64,000 nt of DNA, from positions 827,501-891,500 of the forward strand of contig JAPXFQ010001299.1 of the NCBI GenBank assembly GCA_028564705.1. Direction: 5' to 3'. The translations under genes were made by a program, and so were the position numbers. The first letter of the stretch is position 1; each line of letters opens with the position of its first letter. Positions 1-12,320 of this stretch are shown piece after piece. Origin of the DNA: Apricaphanius iberus. Lineage: Eukaryota > Chordata > Actinopteri > Cyprinodontiformes > Aphaniidae. The notes under the pieces are model-generated. The model made no database searches, had not been told where the DNA came from, and saw nothing but the letters and a program-made list of their open reading frames with translations.

Positions 1-1330
1 TACAGCCAGCAGACTTTACATATCAAGGCTTCCACAGGACTTGGAAAGGATTGCTGTAAAGCCAAGGATTTCATGCAATCAGTTGTGCTTCCTACGGTTG
101 ATAACATTTTACAAGTTGGTATTAAAAATGCATAAATTACATAAATTATAAATACATCATTTCTACTTAATTTTCATTTAGGAAAAAATGTTCTTGTTAA
201 TAAGTTGATCTTTTGCTAAATCATTTGTTTTTGTGCCTTCTGAAATTCTCAGAAATGAAACCCTAGAATTGAAAGAGGCTTTACTTTCTTTTAACCATGA
301 CTTCATATCCCTTTTTTAAAGCTGATTACCTCTATCTTCAAAGTATTTACCTTTTTACAGGCACTGCCCTGTTACATGTAGGAAAAAATGATGTACCTTA
401 TTGTTTATATATTGTCCGTAGTTAGTTGTTAGTTGACTCAGCACAGGCAAAATCTGACAATTTATATGACTTTCTCTACCAGTGTCTAAAAACTAAATAA
501 TAAGAAAAAAAATAAAAAATAAATATTTTTCCTACATAGGGGATTGTAGTTTAAGAGTGCTCCATCAGGAATCAAAGTGCTGGTTAAACTGTATTTATTT
601 CTTCCTTGTGACTTGTTTCTGGCTGTAAAATAAAAGCTTAATGGGAAGTAGTCTGAAGCTTTCAAATACTGGATAAATAAAGTGCTTTTCACGTTGTTTT
701 TTTACATTTTTGGCAGTACAGCTTAGTTTACGATAAACACACTAATTATGATTTAAAAGACTAACAAAAGCCTTCAAGACATATAATTGTGAAGCTTCTA
801 TCTCCTTTCCATATAATGAGTTTGTATTAGGCTTATGTCTTTTTCTCCTGTACTCATCTCAGATGTATTTTTCTCGTTTTGTTTTTCCCCAGTGGGGTCT
901 AAAAGAGGTGTTGAGTCTACTTAATGAGCAATGGGCCTTAATGGAGTCAGCGGTTCTCATTCCCTTTTTATCATAAGGCAATGTTTGTTTTGTGTTTTGC
1001 ATCCTCTTGAAAGCATTTTATGTTCTTCCTATTATAATCCTCTGCATACTACTATATCTACACTTAGACAAATGTATTTTATGCTGAAAGGGCTAGCTGG
1101 ATATGGATCCATGTAGGGAGGCTCCATTAATGTCTTTCAGTTTGCCAGGATAAACTTTAGTTTCATTTCTTGCCATTTTTTCCTCAACAGTGTTAAGGGT
1201 TGTATATGGAACATTAGCATGAAAGCGATATCTAGCTTATCTAGGTTGTAGTTACAACAATAAAAACATCATTCTCCTATTGGTCAACCTGAACCGTGTC
1301 CAGTGAAGAATGTATTTTAGAGGAGTTTAA
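1..1330. other. unique AT-rich DNA, no feature seen
   Basis: Reading both strands I find no coding pattern, repeat or RNA gene. Open frames here are at most about 70 codons, low in complexity and interrupted, as expected by chance in AT-rich DNA. Confidence 0.5.
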
Positions 1331-1680
1331 CTGACAGCTAACGTTAGCAAAGTTAGCTAGTGTTATTGCTTACCGATCCAGGAGGAAAATGTGGAAAATG
1401 TTTTATGTAGGTCCATCCAGTGTAGACATCACTTAAAGGTACTCTAGTTTCTGTTATTCTCCAGTCACTCCTCTCCTGAGACGGATAACAATACCTCCGG
1501 GTTTCTGAAGCAGCTGCTTGACTTGCTGACTCCACCATTTTTCCCAGTGTATGCTTAGCTGTGCCAAGAGTTGGACCATTGAAACCGTATCTGTCAAGCA
1601 GCCACTACTGGCTGGTAGATGTAAGCATAACATCATTATTGTGCCTGTTTTAAAGGAAACGTTTGGTATTTTACACATAA
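1331..1680 (-). repeat. interspersed repeat, family also seen at 63.48 kb
   Basis: The right part (1648-1680) carries the string GTTTGGTATTTTACACAT, which matches the inverse arm of the palindromic repeat at 63565-63597. The left part has the palindrome GCTAACGTTAGC (1337-1348) and a GCTAAC-rich segment that also resembles the stretch just before that arm at 63.55 kb. Two dispersed copies sharing an end and an adjacent segment indicate a mobile-element family, probably a nonautonomous DNA transposon. The outer boundary near 1331 is approximate and no target duplication was found. Confidence 0.45.
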
Positions 1681-1746
1681 AACCCTGTTTTCAGACTTTT
1701 TATGGTGAAATATAACGATTTTGTTAGAAAATTGGAAAAATGCTGC

Positions 1747-2174
1747 AAACATTTTTAAAAGATCTTTGCACACTGGGGAATTGATTCCGAAACAGTGTAC
1801 AAAGATAAATGATCTTTTAAAAATGTTTGGATTTGGATAATGTTTGGACCCTGCAACTATAGAAACTCACCGAGTGGTCAGGGGTGTTCACTGATATGCT
1901 CAAACACAAAAGATGTTTTCCAGCTGGTTTTATCGTAGTTTTTGTCCAACTCCATTGACTTGTATTAGAAGTACTGTGCGGAACGGAATCACTCCATGGG
2001 CGGAAACAGAAATGGTTTTGTTTGTAGTCTTTCTGTAGTCTTATACAGTCATAGGGTCATGGGGTCCAAACATTATCCAAATCCAAACATTTTTAAAATA
2101 AAATTTATCTTTGTACACTGGGAAATGGATTCCGAAACAGTGTACAAAGACACAATTATCCTTTAAAAATGTGT
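1747..2174. mobile_element. foldback-type DNA element with about 105-bp inverted arms
   Basis: The left arm (1747-1850) and right arm (2063-2174) are long inverted repeats: TTTGGATAATGTTTGGACC at the inner end of the left arm returns as GGTCCAAACATTATCCAAA in the right arm. Each arm is also internally palindromic around a core containing TTCCGAAACAGTGTACAAAG, so one arm alone can fold. The 210-bp centre has no ORF. This is the structure of a nonautonomous foldback or MITE element. Its superfamily is unknown, because no transposase or clear target duplication is present. Confidence 0.7.
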
Positions 2175-2181
2175 GGTCAAC

Positions 2182-2770
2182 CCTGCGTTGGCTTGCCTGG
2201 GGCTCTTGTGCCTTGGGGATCCTTTCGATGTTTCTGGCTCCGGTTTCCTTTGTGTCTGCGTCTATTCATGGAGGGCAGATCGATGGCTCCTCACACCAAC
2301 TATCGAGCACTCTTATGGAGAAGCCTTATATGCACCAGCATGCCCATACACTTAGGTGTGGGGATCTGGTGTTTACAGATACATTCTTGAGTTAAGGTTA
2401 TTACAACTAAATGTTGTAATAATCAGTACCATGAGCTTGCTTGTCGGTGATGCTGTTATGTATTCATATACCTATTTGTGTGTTGTGGTTCTGTAGTTCT
2501 AATTTCCTAATGTTTGGTATGTTTTGTTGTTTTATTTTATTCCATTCAGCCGTCCGGCAGTGGTGGAGCAAGACTAGGATGTGTTCTTCTTTTCTTCGTG
2601 TCCTCCCTCTCTTGTTTTCAACTCACCTTCTCCCTCTTAACCTTTTTCATCCCTAACCCTCTTCATCTTCTCTCTTTTCCCCTCTTTATTTTTCATCTCT
2701 GTGTCTGTAATATAAGAGATTTATTACACATATATATCCAGAGGAGTACTACAGTAATAGCTGTGATGCT
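2182..2770 (+). repeat. pyrimidine-rich block resembling a LINE 3' UTR
   Basis: A G/T-rich first half is followed by a strongly C/T-rich tract (about 2570-2700, many CTTTTC, CCTCT and TTCTC blocks). That layout is common in the 3' untranslated regions of fish non-LTR retrotransposons. Three overlapping short open frames run through 2111-2780, but none shows a domain, and their overlap in different frames reflects composition. The call is stylistic; no coding region of a LINE adjoins it. Confidence 0.25.
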
Positions 2771-2899
2771 CCAGTTGTGAAAGTAAGTAAATCTTTTGGG
2801 CCTCTACTTGGTACTCAGACTTCAATTTCTAGTGTCACGCTGACAAACAGGAGACGTTAGCTGTGTAGTGTAACAAGCATCATGTCTTATTCTCTAGCA

Positions 2900-3470
2900 G
2901 TATCCAGGGTTATTGGTCGTGCTTGAAATCCTTGAAAATGCTTGAATTTTAGCAAGGTTTGATCAAGGTTTTGAAAGTACTGGATTTTTTCATAACATCC
3001 CTAAAAATGCTTGATATTCTGTCTTCACCATTTTGCTATGAAGAAGACATCGGTAAAAAAAAATCTCAATTTGATATTTTTATTTTAAAAAAGACAAAAA
3101 AAGCCTCATTTCCACTCAGAGTAGTTTTTTTCTTTTTGTAAACCAGACATGCGAGCAGTAGACATCAGCTGATTAAAAGACCAGCTGCTGGACGAGCGGC
3201 ATCCTCTGGCATGAATATATAGTGTACGTAGGTGCGAGCGGCGCACGTCACCGTTGAGTGGGTCAAAACAATGTGTCAGCCTGTTGTTTGTTTCAACAAG
3301 GCTTGAAGATGAAAAAACATGGCCAGTGCTCTTCAGCCATTCTAAGAGTAGTCAGTTGGTGGGATGTTAGACTAGTTTACAACTTTGCATGTAAAATGCA
3401 AATTTATTGTTTGAAAAATAGATTGAGCTGGGGTTTTATGTCTTCTACAGCACTTTGAAATATGCAGCAA
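2900..3470 (+). repeat. probable interspersed repeat with CTTGAAA/CTTGA motifs
   Basis: The stretch 2920-3020 repeats short words around CTTGAAA, TGCTTGA and TTTTGAAAGT, a pattern I know from common teleost interspersed repeats. It is followed by a locally CpG-rich patch (about 3190-3250) in otherwise CpG-poor DNA. No inverted ends or ORF could be fixed, so boundaries and class are uncertain. Confidence 0.3.
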
Positions 3471-5760
3471 CAAAACATGTTTATTAAAACTATAAAACTC
3501 TAGTAAAGTTGCTTAGCAATTTGTTTAATTAGAAGGCTGCTTGGTGGAAATTTCCTGCCTTGTATTCTGTGCCTATGATGGCTTTTGAGCTCCAGCTGTA
3601 TGTCCGTTTCACAATAAATGAATTACTTGCAAAAAATTTTATATATTGCACAGTATTTTAGGTCTTGATTTCCCCCCTTTTGATTCCCCCCCTTTACACA
3701 GGTTCCAGAGCTCAATAGAGGGAGAAAAAACACCAGGTAAATTGGTAATGGATGGATAACTTTTTTAGATCCTGAGGGGAGGTTCAGTTGTCAAAAAGCT
3801 TACTTTAGATTCAGGGAAACATTACACAAAATCATTATCAAATAGAGACAAATGTATAAAAAATATTTTTACAACAAAATTACTGATTGATGTTACAAAT
3901 CCACTTATGTGATGTGCAGTCTCTTAATTTTATAAAATAAAGAGCAACCTAACCCAAAATTAACTTTTTTTGCTGAATAACTGTATAAATGAGTCTGATA
4001 TTGCTGTCTACATGTCGGGTCATTAGTTTTTTAAATTTTAGTAAAAATGTGAATTTTCTACCATAAACCGTCAGTGGAGAGCCTCTTTTAGTTTTAAACT
4101 ATGTAAAAGTGACCACACCATCTGTCTTGCTTCTCTGCTTCAGTTAAACACCCACAATCCTGTGCTGTATTATCATCACTGTCGCATCACTGGACCACCT
4201 CCCTCTTGAAACACCAAAAGAAAAAAAAGAAACATAGATGGGGTGTCAAATTAGGCCCAGTTTTACTTATTGCACTTATGGAACTGATGCAAATATGTTG
4301 AAAGATTACTAATGTCAGCCAATGCCGTTGTTGATGCTGATATATCTTGTATCTCTTCTTTCAGCTCAAGATGTTCTAAAATATTTAGTTTTCTCATGAA
4401 AATGTGTTTTCTAATTACAAATATATAAACTCCTCAGAAGTTATCTCAGTGTTATGTCAGTTATAGATATAAACAGTTTGTGTGTGTGGATGAAGAAAGA
4501 CACTGTTTTATGACCTTCATTGTGATACAAAGTGTAACACGCAAATAGATGCATATTATTATTACATATACAGTACTTCCTAGACAGGCCAATAGTAAGT
4601 TCTTCACATTTAGCCTCATGTGAAACATTTTTGTTGAGATATGCCAATATTTGTGGGATGATATGAAACAGGGTGATAGTAGCTTCATAAACAAATGCAT
4701 ATCTCTCACTCAGGTACATTTAGTTCTATGTACGTTTAGTCTGTAATTGGGCTTTTTTCTTTGTTTTGATTGTGTATAAATGTAGTTGGTCGTTTTAAAA
4801 CGTGTCAATGGGTTTTCTTTCATACATTGAAGTAGATGGGACATGAGAAAACTCATTTGTGTAGCTACAGTTTTGAAAAAAGACAAAAACAGCTTAGCAA
4901 TTATAATTCAACTAATTATTTTAGTGTACATAGAGGCTAATGTACACCAGTGCTCTTGCTTTAGTTAGTATTTTTTTGTGTGGACAAAATGTTTCGATAC
5001 AAACCTTTTCGACCAGAAACTGAACTTTGCTCTTCCCCTTCAAAATGAGCTTGAACCAAGTATGGATTTCTTCTCTCGTATGTACCAGCGTTTGGACCCG
5101 CTCTCGTCAGAGCTGTCAGTCTAATAGCTGGAGGTAGAAAAGCTGTGTGCACTGCTATAGCACAGCTATTTTCTGTGTGTGAACTATTTAGTGGGAGCAC
5201 ACAACCCCAAAGTTTACAGTGTTATTTTCTTGAGGCACTGTTGCTCATAAACAGGATGATTATTTGTTTGTCATAAACAGGATCATTACTGGAATTGTCT
5301 GTTTATGCAGCGATAAACACAATTTCATCCCAAGTTTGGCAGCAGCAACTTTGCTGCATGTAAAGTCAACCAAATCTAATTGAATACTTAATAGTGATTT
5401 AGGTGGAAAATGGAGACAATAAAAAAAAATATTTATTAAAGTGTGTTGTGGGAAATATTACTTTTAAATCCAAGTGTTTGTTTGCATCCTGTGGAAAAAC
5501 AAATTATATTTCACATTTTTAGAGGACTGTGAGACATTATATTGATTCTTTTAACATTAGTTTTATTTCCTAAACGTGGATCTACAAGGTGCAGAAATTT
5601 TAAAAAAAATCAGTGCCTTATCTATGATAGTACCTGCATCACTTTAAACTGGTTGGTAAGAGATTCCTAACGTATGATAACCTTGAGAAAAAATAGTTGC
5701 ATATTAACACAAATGTCAGATTTGGAACACTCATTTTTACATTAAAGAAAAAACAAGTAC
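3471..5760. other. unique AT-rich DNA, no feature seen
   Basis: I see nothing recognisable. Two minus-strand open frames of 82-92 codons (4441-4719) overlap each other in different frames and show no domain. They are treated as chance. Confidence 0.45.
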
Positions 5761-5765
5761 ATGTA

Positions 5766-5784
5766 TCTCTCTCTCTCTCTCTCT

Positions 5785-5829
<45 letters not shown>

Positions 5830-5830
5830 G
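5766..5830. repeat. compound microsatellite (CT)n-(TA)n-(AC)n
   Basis: Three consecutive dinucleotide tracts: CT from about 5766, TA from about 5785 and AC from about 5815. Visible directly. Such loci are usually length-polymorphic. Confidence 0.97.
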
Positions 5831-5945
5831 GGTTTCTCCCTGGAGGGCTGCCAGGCTTTTCTTGGCCCCCTGCCAGGCTAAACGTCACTTATTTATTTTA
5901 ATATTGCCAGTTAGGCTGCTGCACGGACAAAAGATTGAGTCCAAT
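5831..5945 (+). repeat. possible DNA-transposon end (GGGTTTCTCC start)
   Basis: Immediately after the microsatellite the sequence begins GGGTTTCTCCCTGG and is rich in GGCC/GCCAGG words. This resembles terminal sequences of common teleost hAT-like repeats. Only one end is seen and there is no target duplication, so this is weak. Confidence 0.25.
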
Positions 5946-5947
5946 AA

Positions 5948-6274
5948 AAGCATTCACACTGGCTGCGGTGCATGCATCGTGGGTATGCAGAGCTCAGTTA
6001 ACTTTAAGCGTCAATTCTATTTTACGGACTTCGGAATTACTTTTTAACAAGGTTAAAGAAATAAACATATTTAGTGAGAACATAAAATTATCGAAGCACA
6101 TAACTTAGCTCCATTGATGAAGTTAACAAGATTTGGATATTTAAAGGACAAATAAAAAAACAAAATTAGTTTTAATTACACACACAAAACCTCACTCGGT
6201 GTGAATGATAGTCCATCCGACAGCCGTACGGAAACGCTACTGCACACGTACGACACCCAGTGTGAATGAGGCGT
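5948..6274. mobile_element. MITE with GCATTCACACTGG inverted ends (PIF/Harbinger-like)
   Basis: The left end GCATTCACACTGG (5950-5962) is mirrored by CCCAGTGTGAATGAGGC (6256-6272). Similarity continues inward, where CGGTGCATGC-type words face GTGTCGTACGTGTGC. The element is about 325 bp with no ORF. A terminal T/GCATTCACAC sequence and small size fit nonautonomous PIF/Harbinger elements of fish, which normally flank themselves with a 3-bp TWA duplication; that duplication is not clean here. Confidence 0.55.
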
Positions 6275-8370
6275 TACTAACTTCACCTAACTGGCTGCCC
6301 CCGCATCAAAATAAAGGGACCCTCTGTGGCTGAGCTTGATATCAACACCCTGGAAGAGTTATTTAAAAAAAAAAAAAAACAGATAAATTGCTTGCACTGA
6401 TCCAACCTGCACCTCGTACAACTGAAAGTAGAGATCACACAGCACAGCATATCTCTTCAGCCTGAGTTCCACTGGTTTTACCCATTGACCATGTTAACAC
6501 TTTCTTGTTGCTGTTAAGCTATGTTACTTTTAAATGTGGCCAGCAAAGGCTCGTTTTAAGATTAATAAGATTTAATTTATGTCAAAATAATGATCATTTA
6601 CTAATTTTAATTTTATTTTTGGTGGGCCTCTCTGCCACTAGGCTTAGCAAAATTGTGTGTGTGTGGGGGGGGGGGGTGTGTGTGTATGTATGTATTTCTG
6701 CACACTGTAATGTAGATGACAGAATTTTTGTTTGATTACGATAAAAATAAATTCATCCTGTCGTGATGTGAACATAGTGGAGCAGCATCCAATACCTATA
6801 AGGTGACTCAGTTTTAAAACTACAGCTGGCAACCCATGAGCAGGATGTGCAATGAACTATCAAATTAACCAGCTAAATATCAACTCTGCTTGTCTGGCTT
6901 ATTTGAATATAAAGACAGGCAGCTGCTTGGTTCTGAACAGTTTTTCCTCCTTGTACTTCCCTCCTACAAGACCAGCTATGAAGAAGTAGTTCAATAAATT
7001 TAATTCAGGAAGTCTAATCTTTTTTAATAGTGTTGGTGGTCTTTTTGAAATTAATTTCAATGATTAAACACAGATTTGTTCAGAATAATAGAAGTCAAGG
7101 TTATGCACACCTTTTCAAAGTGGGGCCAAAGCTCAAAGTTTGATGCAAGCCTGTCCCTCAGCTGGAAGAAAGATTCAGCCAAACTATTCCAGAGCTGTCG
7201 TCTTTTTAAATTCTTTATAAAAAATCTAATTTACCAGTAACTTAGTTCATCAGTCTGTACCTTCATTTGAGCCCTTTAGGGAATATCTAGCAATTTCCCT
7301 GATTGGGCCCTAGAATGTCATTATTTAAAACTGCATATCTGGTCTCTGCTTGACATTTGCACTTTAAAAGTTGCTGCTTTGGCTTTAGGCAGTTTATCTT
7401 GCTTGCTGTATACTTGTCACTTGCAACTCTTTTGGAGCCCACAGTGGATTTCCTCCTGGGAGAGAAACTTCTTCGAACTCTTCTCACGTTGCCAAATGGT
7501 ACTTTGCAGTAGGGAGGGCAATGCTTTTAAGAGATGAGAGAGCCTCATGTGATTAACCTTGATTGTAACCAGCTCCAAACACTCTCTTTGGTAATATATG
7601 ATGATAGCTTCGGTCTAATTCCAGCCTGTTTTCATGTTCTGGATGTGGGGGTAGAGGGGAGGCCTGTCCACTTCAGAAAGAAGCACAGACAGACATCTCA
7701 CCATTGAAGGCCCTCTTCATATTTTAATTGCAGATGCTGTAATCATACAGGACCTTGTGGTTCGTGACAAGAAATTGATTTCAGGGTCCTTTAAGCCTGT
7801 GCATTGAATAGAGACAAATGTTTTGAGCTTTAGATGTAGTGAAGTATATTTACATTTTCATTTACAGAGATATTCACCTACAACAAAGTAATTTGTATGT
7901 CAAACAGTGTATTAAAATATACACAAATCCCCTTGAAGCATGAGTTATTATTTTCACCCTCAGAGTGAGTTTTATCTTTTATGAATTTTAAACTGCAATA
8001 AAAAACCCTGAAATCTCAGCAGAATTCTTCAAGGAGCAGTAAAATGAACTACATATTTTAAAGCCCTGCTCTGTGGTCTAAACTTTTATAATGAAAAGTT
8101 TTGTTTCTTTCGCATAAGTCCAACTTAACTCCATACGGAAAACCTCTAAGGAAGAAGAGAGTCATGCTAGTCTAAAAACAGATATCAATAAATGTAAACA
8201 GCATTGGCCTAGGGATGTCATTAAAAAGAATTGCATGTATAGAACTCGTGAAACCCTAAACATATTGTTATTTTGAACCAGCAGGAGTTATTGCCTGTGA
8301 GCACAAAGATGACATCCATCAATTTGGGGTTTTATTGGAATATGTAGATGGGCTGCATAGGAGATGTAAA
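6275..8370. other. mostly unique DNA with a GT/poly-G tract
   Basis: The only clear internal feature is a GT/poly-G/GT tract at about 6653-6695. From roughly 7100 the sequence becomes more even in composition, but no conserved coding pattern is visible. Confidence 0.45.
6653..6695. repeat. (GT)n with embedded G12 run
   Basis: GT repeats flank an uninterrupted run of 12 G (6665-6676). Visible directly. Confidence 0.95.
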
Positions 8371-8373
8371 TGA

Positions 8374-8612
8374 TTTACTTAGCATAAAGTTTTGCTTGAA
8401 CAGGCAGGGACATAGCGTAGTAAGCGAGGGCAGGGGGAGAATGTGTGTGGCGAAAACCCCCAAAATACGGCGTTGAAGCCAAAGCTGATTTCCCGAGCCT
8501 GGAATCACAATCTGTGCATGAATAAATAGACCAGACCTGAGCAACGTGGATTATTCTGGTTCAAATATCAGTAGACTTGAGGCTTGTCAAATGACATACA
8601 TGTGTAATAGGA
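8374..8612. other. noncoding block A, similar to 12893-13092
   Basis: This block and one 4.5 kb downstream share ordered matching segments: a CTTAGCAT-A-AGTTTTGCTTGAACAG segment, a segment ending in CTGTGCATGAATAAA, one reading TGGATTATTCTGGTTCA, and a final ATCAG-AGACTTGAGG-TTGTCAA. The DNA between the matching parts differs in length and sequence, block A being about 40 bp longer. No inverted ends, poly-A tail or tRNA promoter is seen. It could be an old dispersed repeat or a duplicated conserved noncoding (enhancer-like) element; the sequence alone does not decide. Confidence 0.6.
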
Positions 8613-10230
8613 TTGTTGTACATGATTTCCTTTCGCCACTTGTGCCCAAATGTCACATCTTCTAAGGTTTATGCTGATTGTTTCTCACTCTGTGTGCAAA
8701 TTACTGCTTTATTCTCTCTGCCTGTTTTATACTGTGTGTTCGGGCTAATTTAGCATGAACCCCTTCAGATTTAGAATTCTTTTTATTGAATTTCTAATGA
8801 TGTAGTTTCAAAACGAAAAACTTTGTAATGAAGACAGCTTGTACAATAGACATCAGGGCTCAGATAAATCACCATTACCTTCATTGGTGCCTGTCAGAGC
8901 AAATCAATGTGCGACATGACAACAAACCTGAATAAATTATCATGAAACAGATAACAAATTTGGGAGCTGTTGGAATCCAAAGCACAGATTGTTGAAAAGC
9001 TGCAGCTTCAAAGTGCAGAGTATTTGCATTCAGTTGTGTATCACTCTGACACGTTGGCCTCATCTTTCGGTAAATCTCAAATCTGCATTTATTCAAATGT
9101 GTCGAGTGCGCTGAAGGTTGACACTGCATAATCCATCAAAATGTTGCATTTGAAGAAAGAAGTTAGAATGATTTGAGTCATCAGAAAGTTTTTTTTCTTT
9201 TTTTGTGTGCTTCTGATGAAAGCGCAGATATTAGGGGGCCAAAGTTTTAACCCACAAGAAAAGTAATGAAATCTAAAAAGTCTTTGATCCACAAACATTG
9301 TCTTCTCACTGTGAAGTGAGAGAGCAGCTTTTTCTCAGTCAGATTTTCCTTCTCTTTTCTATGTTAACAGCATCAGAATGTTGTGAATAATGTATTATGT
9401 GCCAGATGCAGAAGTGAAATAAAAGAAGGTTTAAGTCATTATTAGGAGCAAGGAAATTGCTTCTTGAATAACAAAATATGTTACAGCAACCCAGTCGTCG
9501 GTGCAGTTAAAGCTTTTTAAAGCCCAAAGGACCTCTGACAGCTGCAAACCGTGCACATCAAAGCCAATATGTACTATTTTCAACATTCCATTTCCTTATA
9601 AACAGGAAATAAAGTTGTACTATTAAGTTTTGGAATTTTTTTCTGTCTGATTTTCCTTTAATTTTTCACTTATTTCAGCCTCTCAGTTTTATAAACTTTC
9701 ACACATACAAAACAAGAGCTTGATTTGACCAGGATCAAAATATATAGACATGCCACCTCTCCCCGCAGTCTGCAATATGCTCTCTTGAGAGGATATCTTC
9801 AATATGGTGAAGTGAGGTGCTGCAGAGAGGATAAGAGCTGTTATTATTTTACCTGCAGTAGAGTCCTTTTGTTGCAATCAGAAGTTAGAAAAGAACAGAT
9901 TAGAATAGAAATATCTTGTATTTCCCAGCTAAGTGACAGGCAAATAGATGTGTGCAGGTTGAGACAAGATACAAAAAGAAAACAGAAAAAAAAGAATATA
10001 GAGAGTGTGCATCAAGGGCAAATTCACGTAATATATGAGGACAATACCATGTAGGTATTACAAAACAAAATACTCAGATTAGACAGAAATGTGCAACTGC
10101 TTAGGATAATTTAAAGAAAAACTAGAAAATGTGCATGTTTCAGTTAAACAAATTGTAACCAAATTATTCATTACTTGACAACCTCATTCGTCACACACGT
10201 GCCCTGAATGATCAACTGCAAGTGGGGGAA
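8613..10230. other. unique DNA, no feature seen
   Basis: I see no repeat or coding pattern. A 109-codon open frame at 9725-10054 is lysine- and arginine-rich toward its end because of A-rich DNA. It has no recognisable domain and is not called. Confidence 0.4.
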
Positions 10231-10234
10231 ACAT

Positions 10235-10440
10235 AAGGCAAAGCAAGGAAAGGCAAATTTATTTGTACAGCACACTAACAACATGGTAATTCAAGGTGCT
10301 TTACATGATTTGTGGAGAACAACAATAAGATACAATATTATAGACACAAAATATATGACACATTAATGCATATAACATCCCTGCTGTTATTAATTGCATA
10401 TTCAAAGGCAGCTCTAAACAGATGAGTTTAGCTTCTCTTC
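10235..10440 (-). mobile_element. antisense 3' end of an L2/CR1-like LINE
   Basis: Read on the minus strand, 10308-10235 gives GTAAAGCACCTTGAATTACC followed by a stretch ending TTTGCCTTTCCTTGC. This is the same 3' tail seen in sense orientation at 12257-12320 and 19805-19872. Further in, AAACAGATGAGTTT preceded by GGCAGCTCTA (10404-10431, plus strand) matches the end of the LINE reading frame just before its stop. Only the last few codons and a shortened 3' UTR remain, so this is a severely 5'-truncated dead insertion. Confidence 0.75.
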
Positions 10441-11365
10441 ACCAGAAAAACCTTAAGGAGAATATTAAGCCAGTTATTTTATTCTGAAGTAACATTACTG
10501 AAACTAAATGTGATTTTTAAGAGTTGTTTTTGTTAGAAATCAGTCTAGCAGAATTTTCCATCATCAGGTCTGAAGAAGGGATTCAACTCAAATCTCTAAA
10601 TCTGAAGACCTTGTCTGAGAGTCTGGGGAAGCTGTTATATTTCTGTTATCCATATACCACAGAATCTTCATGATATCCACTCTAATTAACTTATTTTTCT
10701 GTTACTTTGAAAATGCCACATAATGCACAAGTTTGCTTTGCTTTTTTTAATGGATGACAAAATGTTTTGGGTTTTTTTTACATTCAGGATAGAGCACACA
10801 ATTGTTCACCTTTTCAGAAGGCTGCGGACTTTGCAGCTGACATTATCTCAAAATGAACAAAGAGTACATATGAAAAGCAGATGTTGGTATATTTTATTCT
10901 CATTGATCATCGCTTTCCCAAATATCCAGTGGATTCTTCTTTTTGTGAAACTCACTGCCTTCCCTGTGCAGTGTTTTTTATTGCAAACGGACTGTTTCAC
11001 ATTGACTCTCATTAAAGTAATTCTTGAAAATGTTATAAAATATACAGCGTTAAACAGAACTTAGTAGCATGTAAAAGGAAAAAGGAAATTATGCCCTCAA
11101 CTTTGTGAAATTACTGTTTGTGGCTATGAGTTGCATTTATTGCTGTACTGTGTTAATAAGAATCTTGAAAAAATATTATAGATTTTGGTTTGGAAAAGCT
11201 AGATTTTTGTTAAAAAAACATTTTATGTCTGATTTCCTATAAAAATCAAAGCTCTTTGTTGAATAAAAATAATTTTACATTTAAATCTGACAGGTTAATG
11301 CATAACTTTGGGGATATATGTAACTATAAAGCTAGAGTAAACAACAGTTATTCTGTGGCTAAGTT
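10441..11365. other. unique AT-rich DNA, no feature seen
   Basis: There is a 113-codon open frame at 10723-11064 with runs of hydrophobic and aromatic residues, typical of T-rich DNA. I find no domain or homologous pattern and do not call it a gene. Confidence 0.4.
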
Positions 11366-12320
11366 ATCCTCCAACTGAACAAAAACAAAACTGAAGTACT
11401 TATCTTCGGACCCGAAAAAATTGATTAGATATCAGTACATAACTTTAGTTGGTCCAATTAGAAACTACTAACCAGGCCAGAAATCTAGGTGTAATAATGG
11501 ACTCAGACACGAACCTCCAAGGTCACATAAAGACAATAACAAGGTCAGCGTTCTATCACGTGAGGAACATTTCTAGGATTAAAGGACTGATGACACAAGG
11601 AGACCTAGAAAAACTCATCCATGCATTTATCTTTAGCTGCCTTGATAACTGTAACAGTATCTTTACAGATCTGCCTAAAGAATCAATCAGACAGCTGCAG
11701 CTGATCCAGAACGCTTCTGCTCATGTTCTCAGTAAAACCAGGAAATAAGAGCACATCACCCCACTTCTAAGGTCCTTACACTGGCTCCCTGTAGGTCAGA
11801 GAATTGACTTCAAAGTGCTTTTATTATTCTATAAATCATTAAATGGGTTAGCACCAGAGTATATTAATGATCTGCTATCACGATACAAACCTTTCAGATC
11901 ACTTAGATCATCCAGCTCTAGTCTACTGATCATCCCTAGAACCAAGCATGGAGAATCAGCTTTCAGTTTCTATGCTCCCCATGTCTGGAACAAACCACCG
12001 GACGACTGCAAAATTGCAGAGACACGGAACTACTTAAAATCTAAAATAAAAGCTTACCTATTTAGACTTGTTTGTGAGTAATTTATCCCAGTATTGCTTT
12101 TTCTCAATTGCTAATGATTTCTTGTTTGCCTAGTTTTATTATTTTTGTTTGGTTGTCTATGCTTTGGGGTATTTTAATATTGCCAGTTGAATTTAAGTGT
12201 TTGATTAAGCTTTCTTTAACTGTTAATATGATTTAATTTTCAAATTTTTTGTAATCATGTAAAGCACCTTCAATTGCCTTGTGTTGAAAGTGTGCTATAC
12301 ATATATAGTTGCCTTGCCTA
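11366..12320 (+). mobile_element. 5'-truncated L2/CR1-like LINE, C-terminal part of reverse transcriptase
   Basis: The reading frame encodes the region downstream of the catalytic palm of a fish L2-type non-LTR retrotransposon polyprotein. Recognisable blocks are QARNLGVIMDSD, HIKTITRSAFYHVRNI, KLIHAFIFSCLDNCN, LPKESIRQLQLIQNA, then LRSLHWLPVGQRIDFKVLL and KHGESAFSFYAPHVWN. Two open stretches (11449-11745 and 11749-12078) lie in one frame, separated by a single TAA at 11746-11748. A further frameshift lies near 11470, because the upstream block NKTEVLIFGP reads in another frame. After the stop at about 12079 comes a 3' UTR ending in CACCTTCAATTGCCTTG and TTGCCTTGCC (to 12319), the usual L2 tail. 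The endonuclease and catalytic reverse-transcriptase motifs are absent. The copy cannot move and is a typical truncated insertion. Confidence 0.9.

Noticed and set aside
5697..6047. 116-codon ORF across a microsatellite
   Set aside because: It reads through the CT/TA/AC repeats and two transposon ends; clearly artefactual.
10723..11064. 113-codon hydrophobic ORF, possible membrane protein
   Set aside because: Hydrophobic and aromatic runs follow from T-rich DNA; no domain or conserved pattern.
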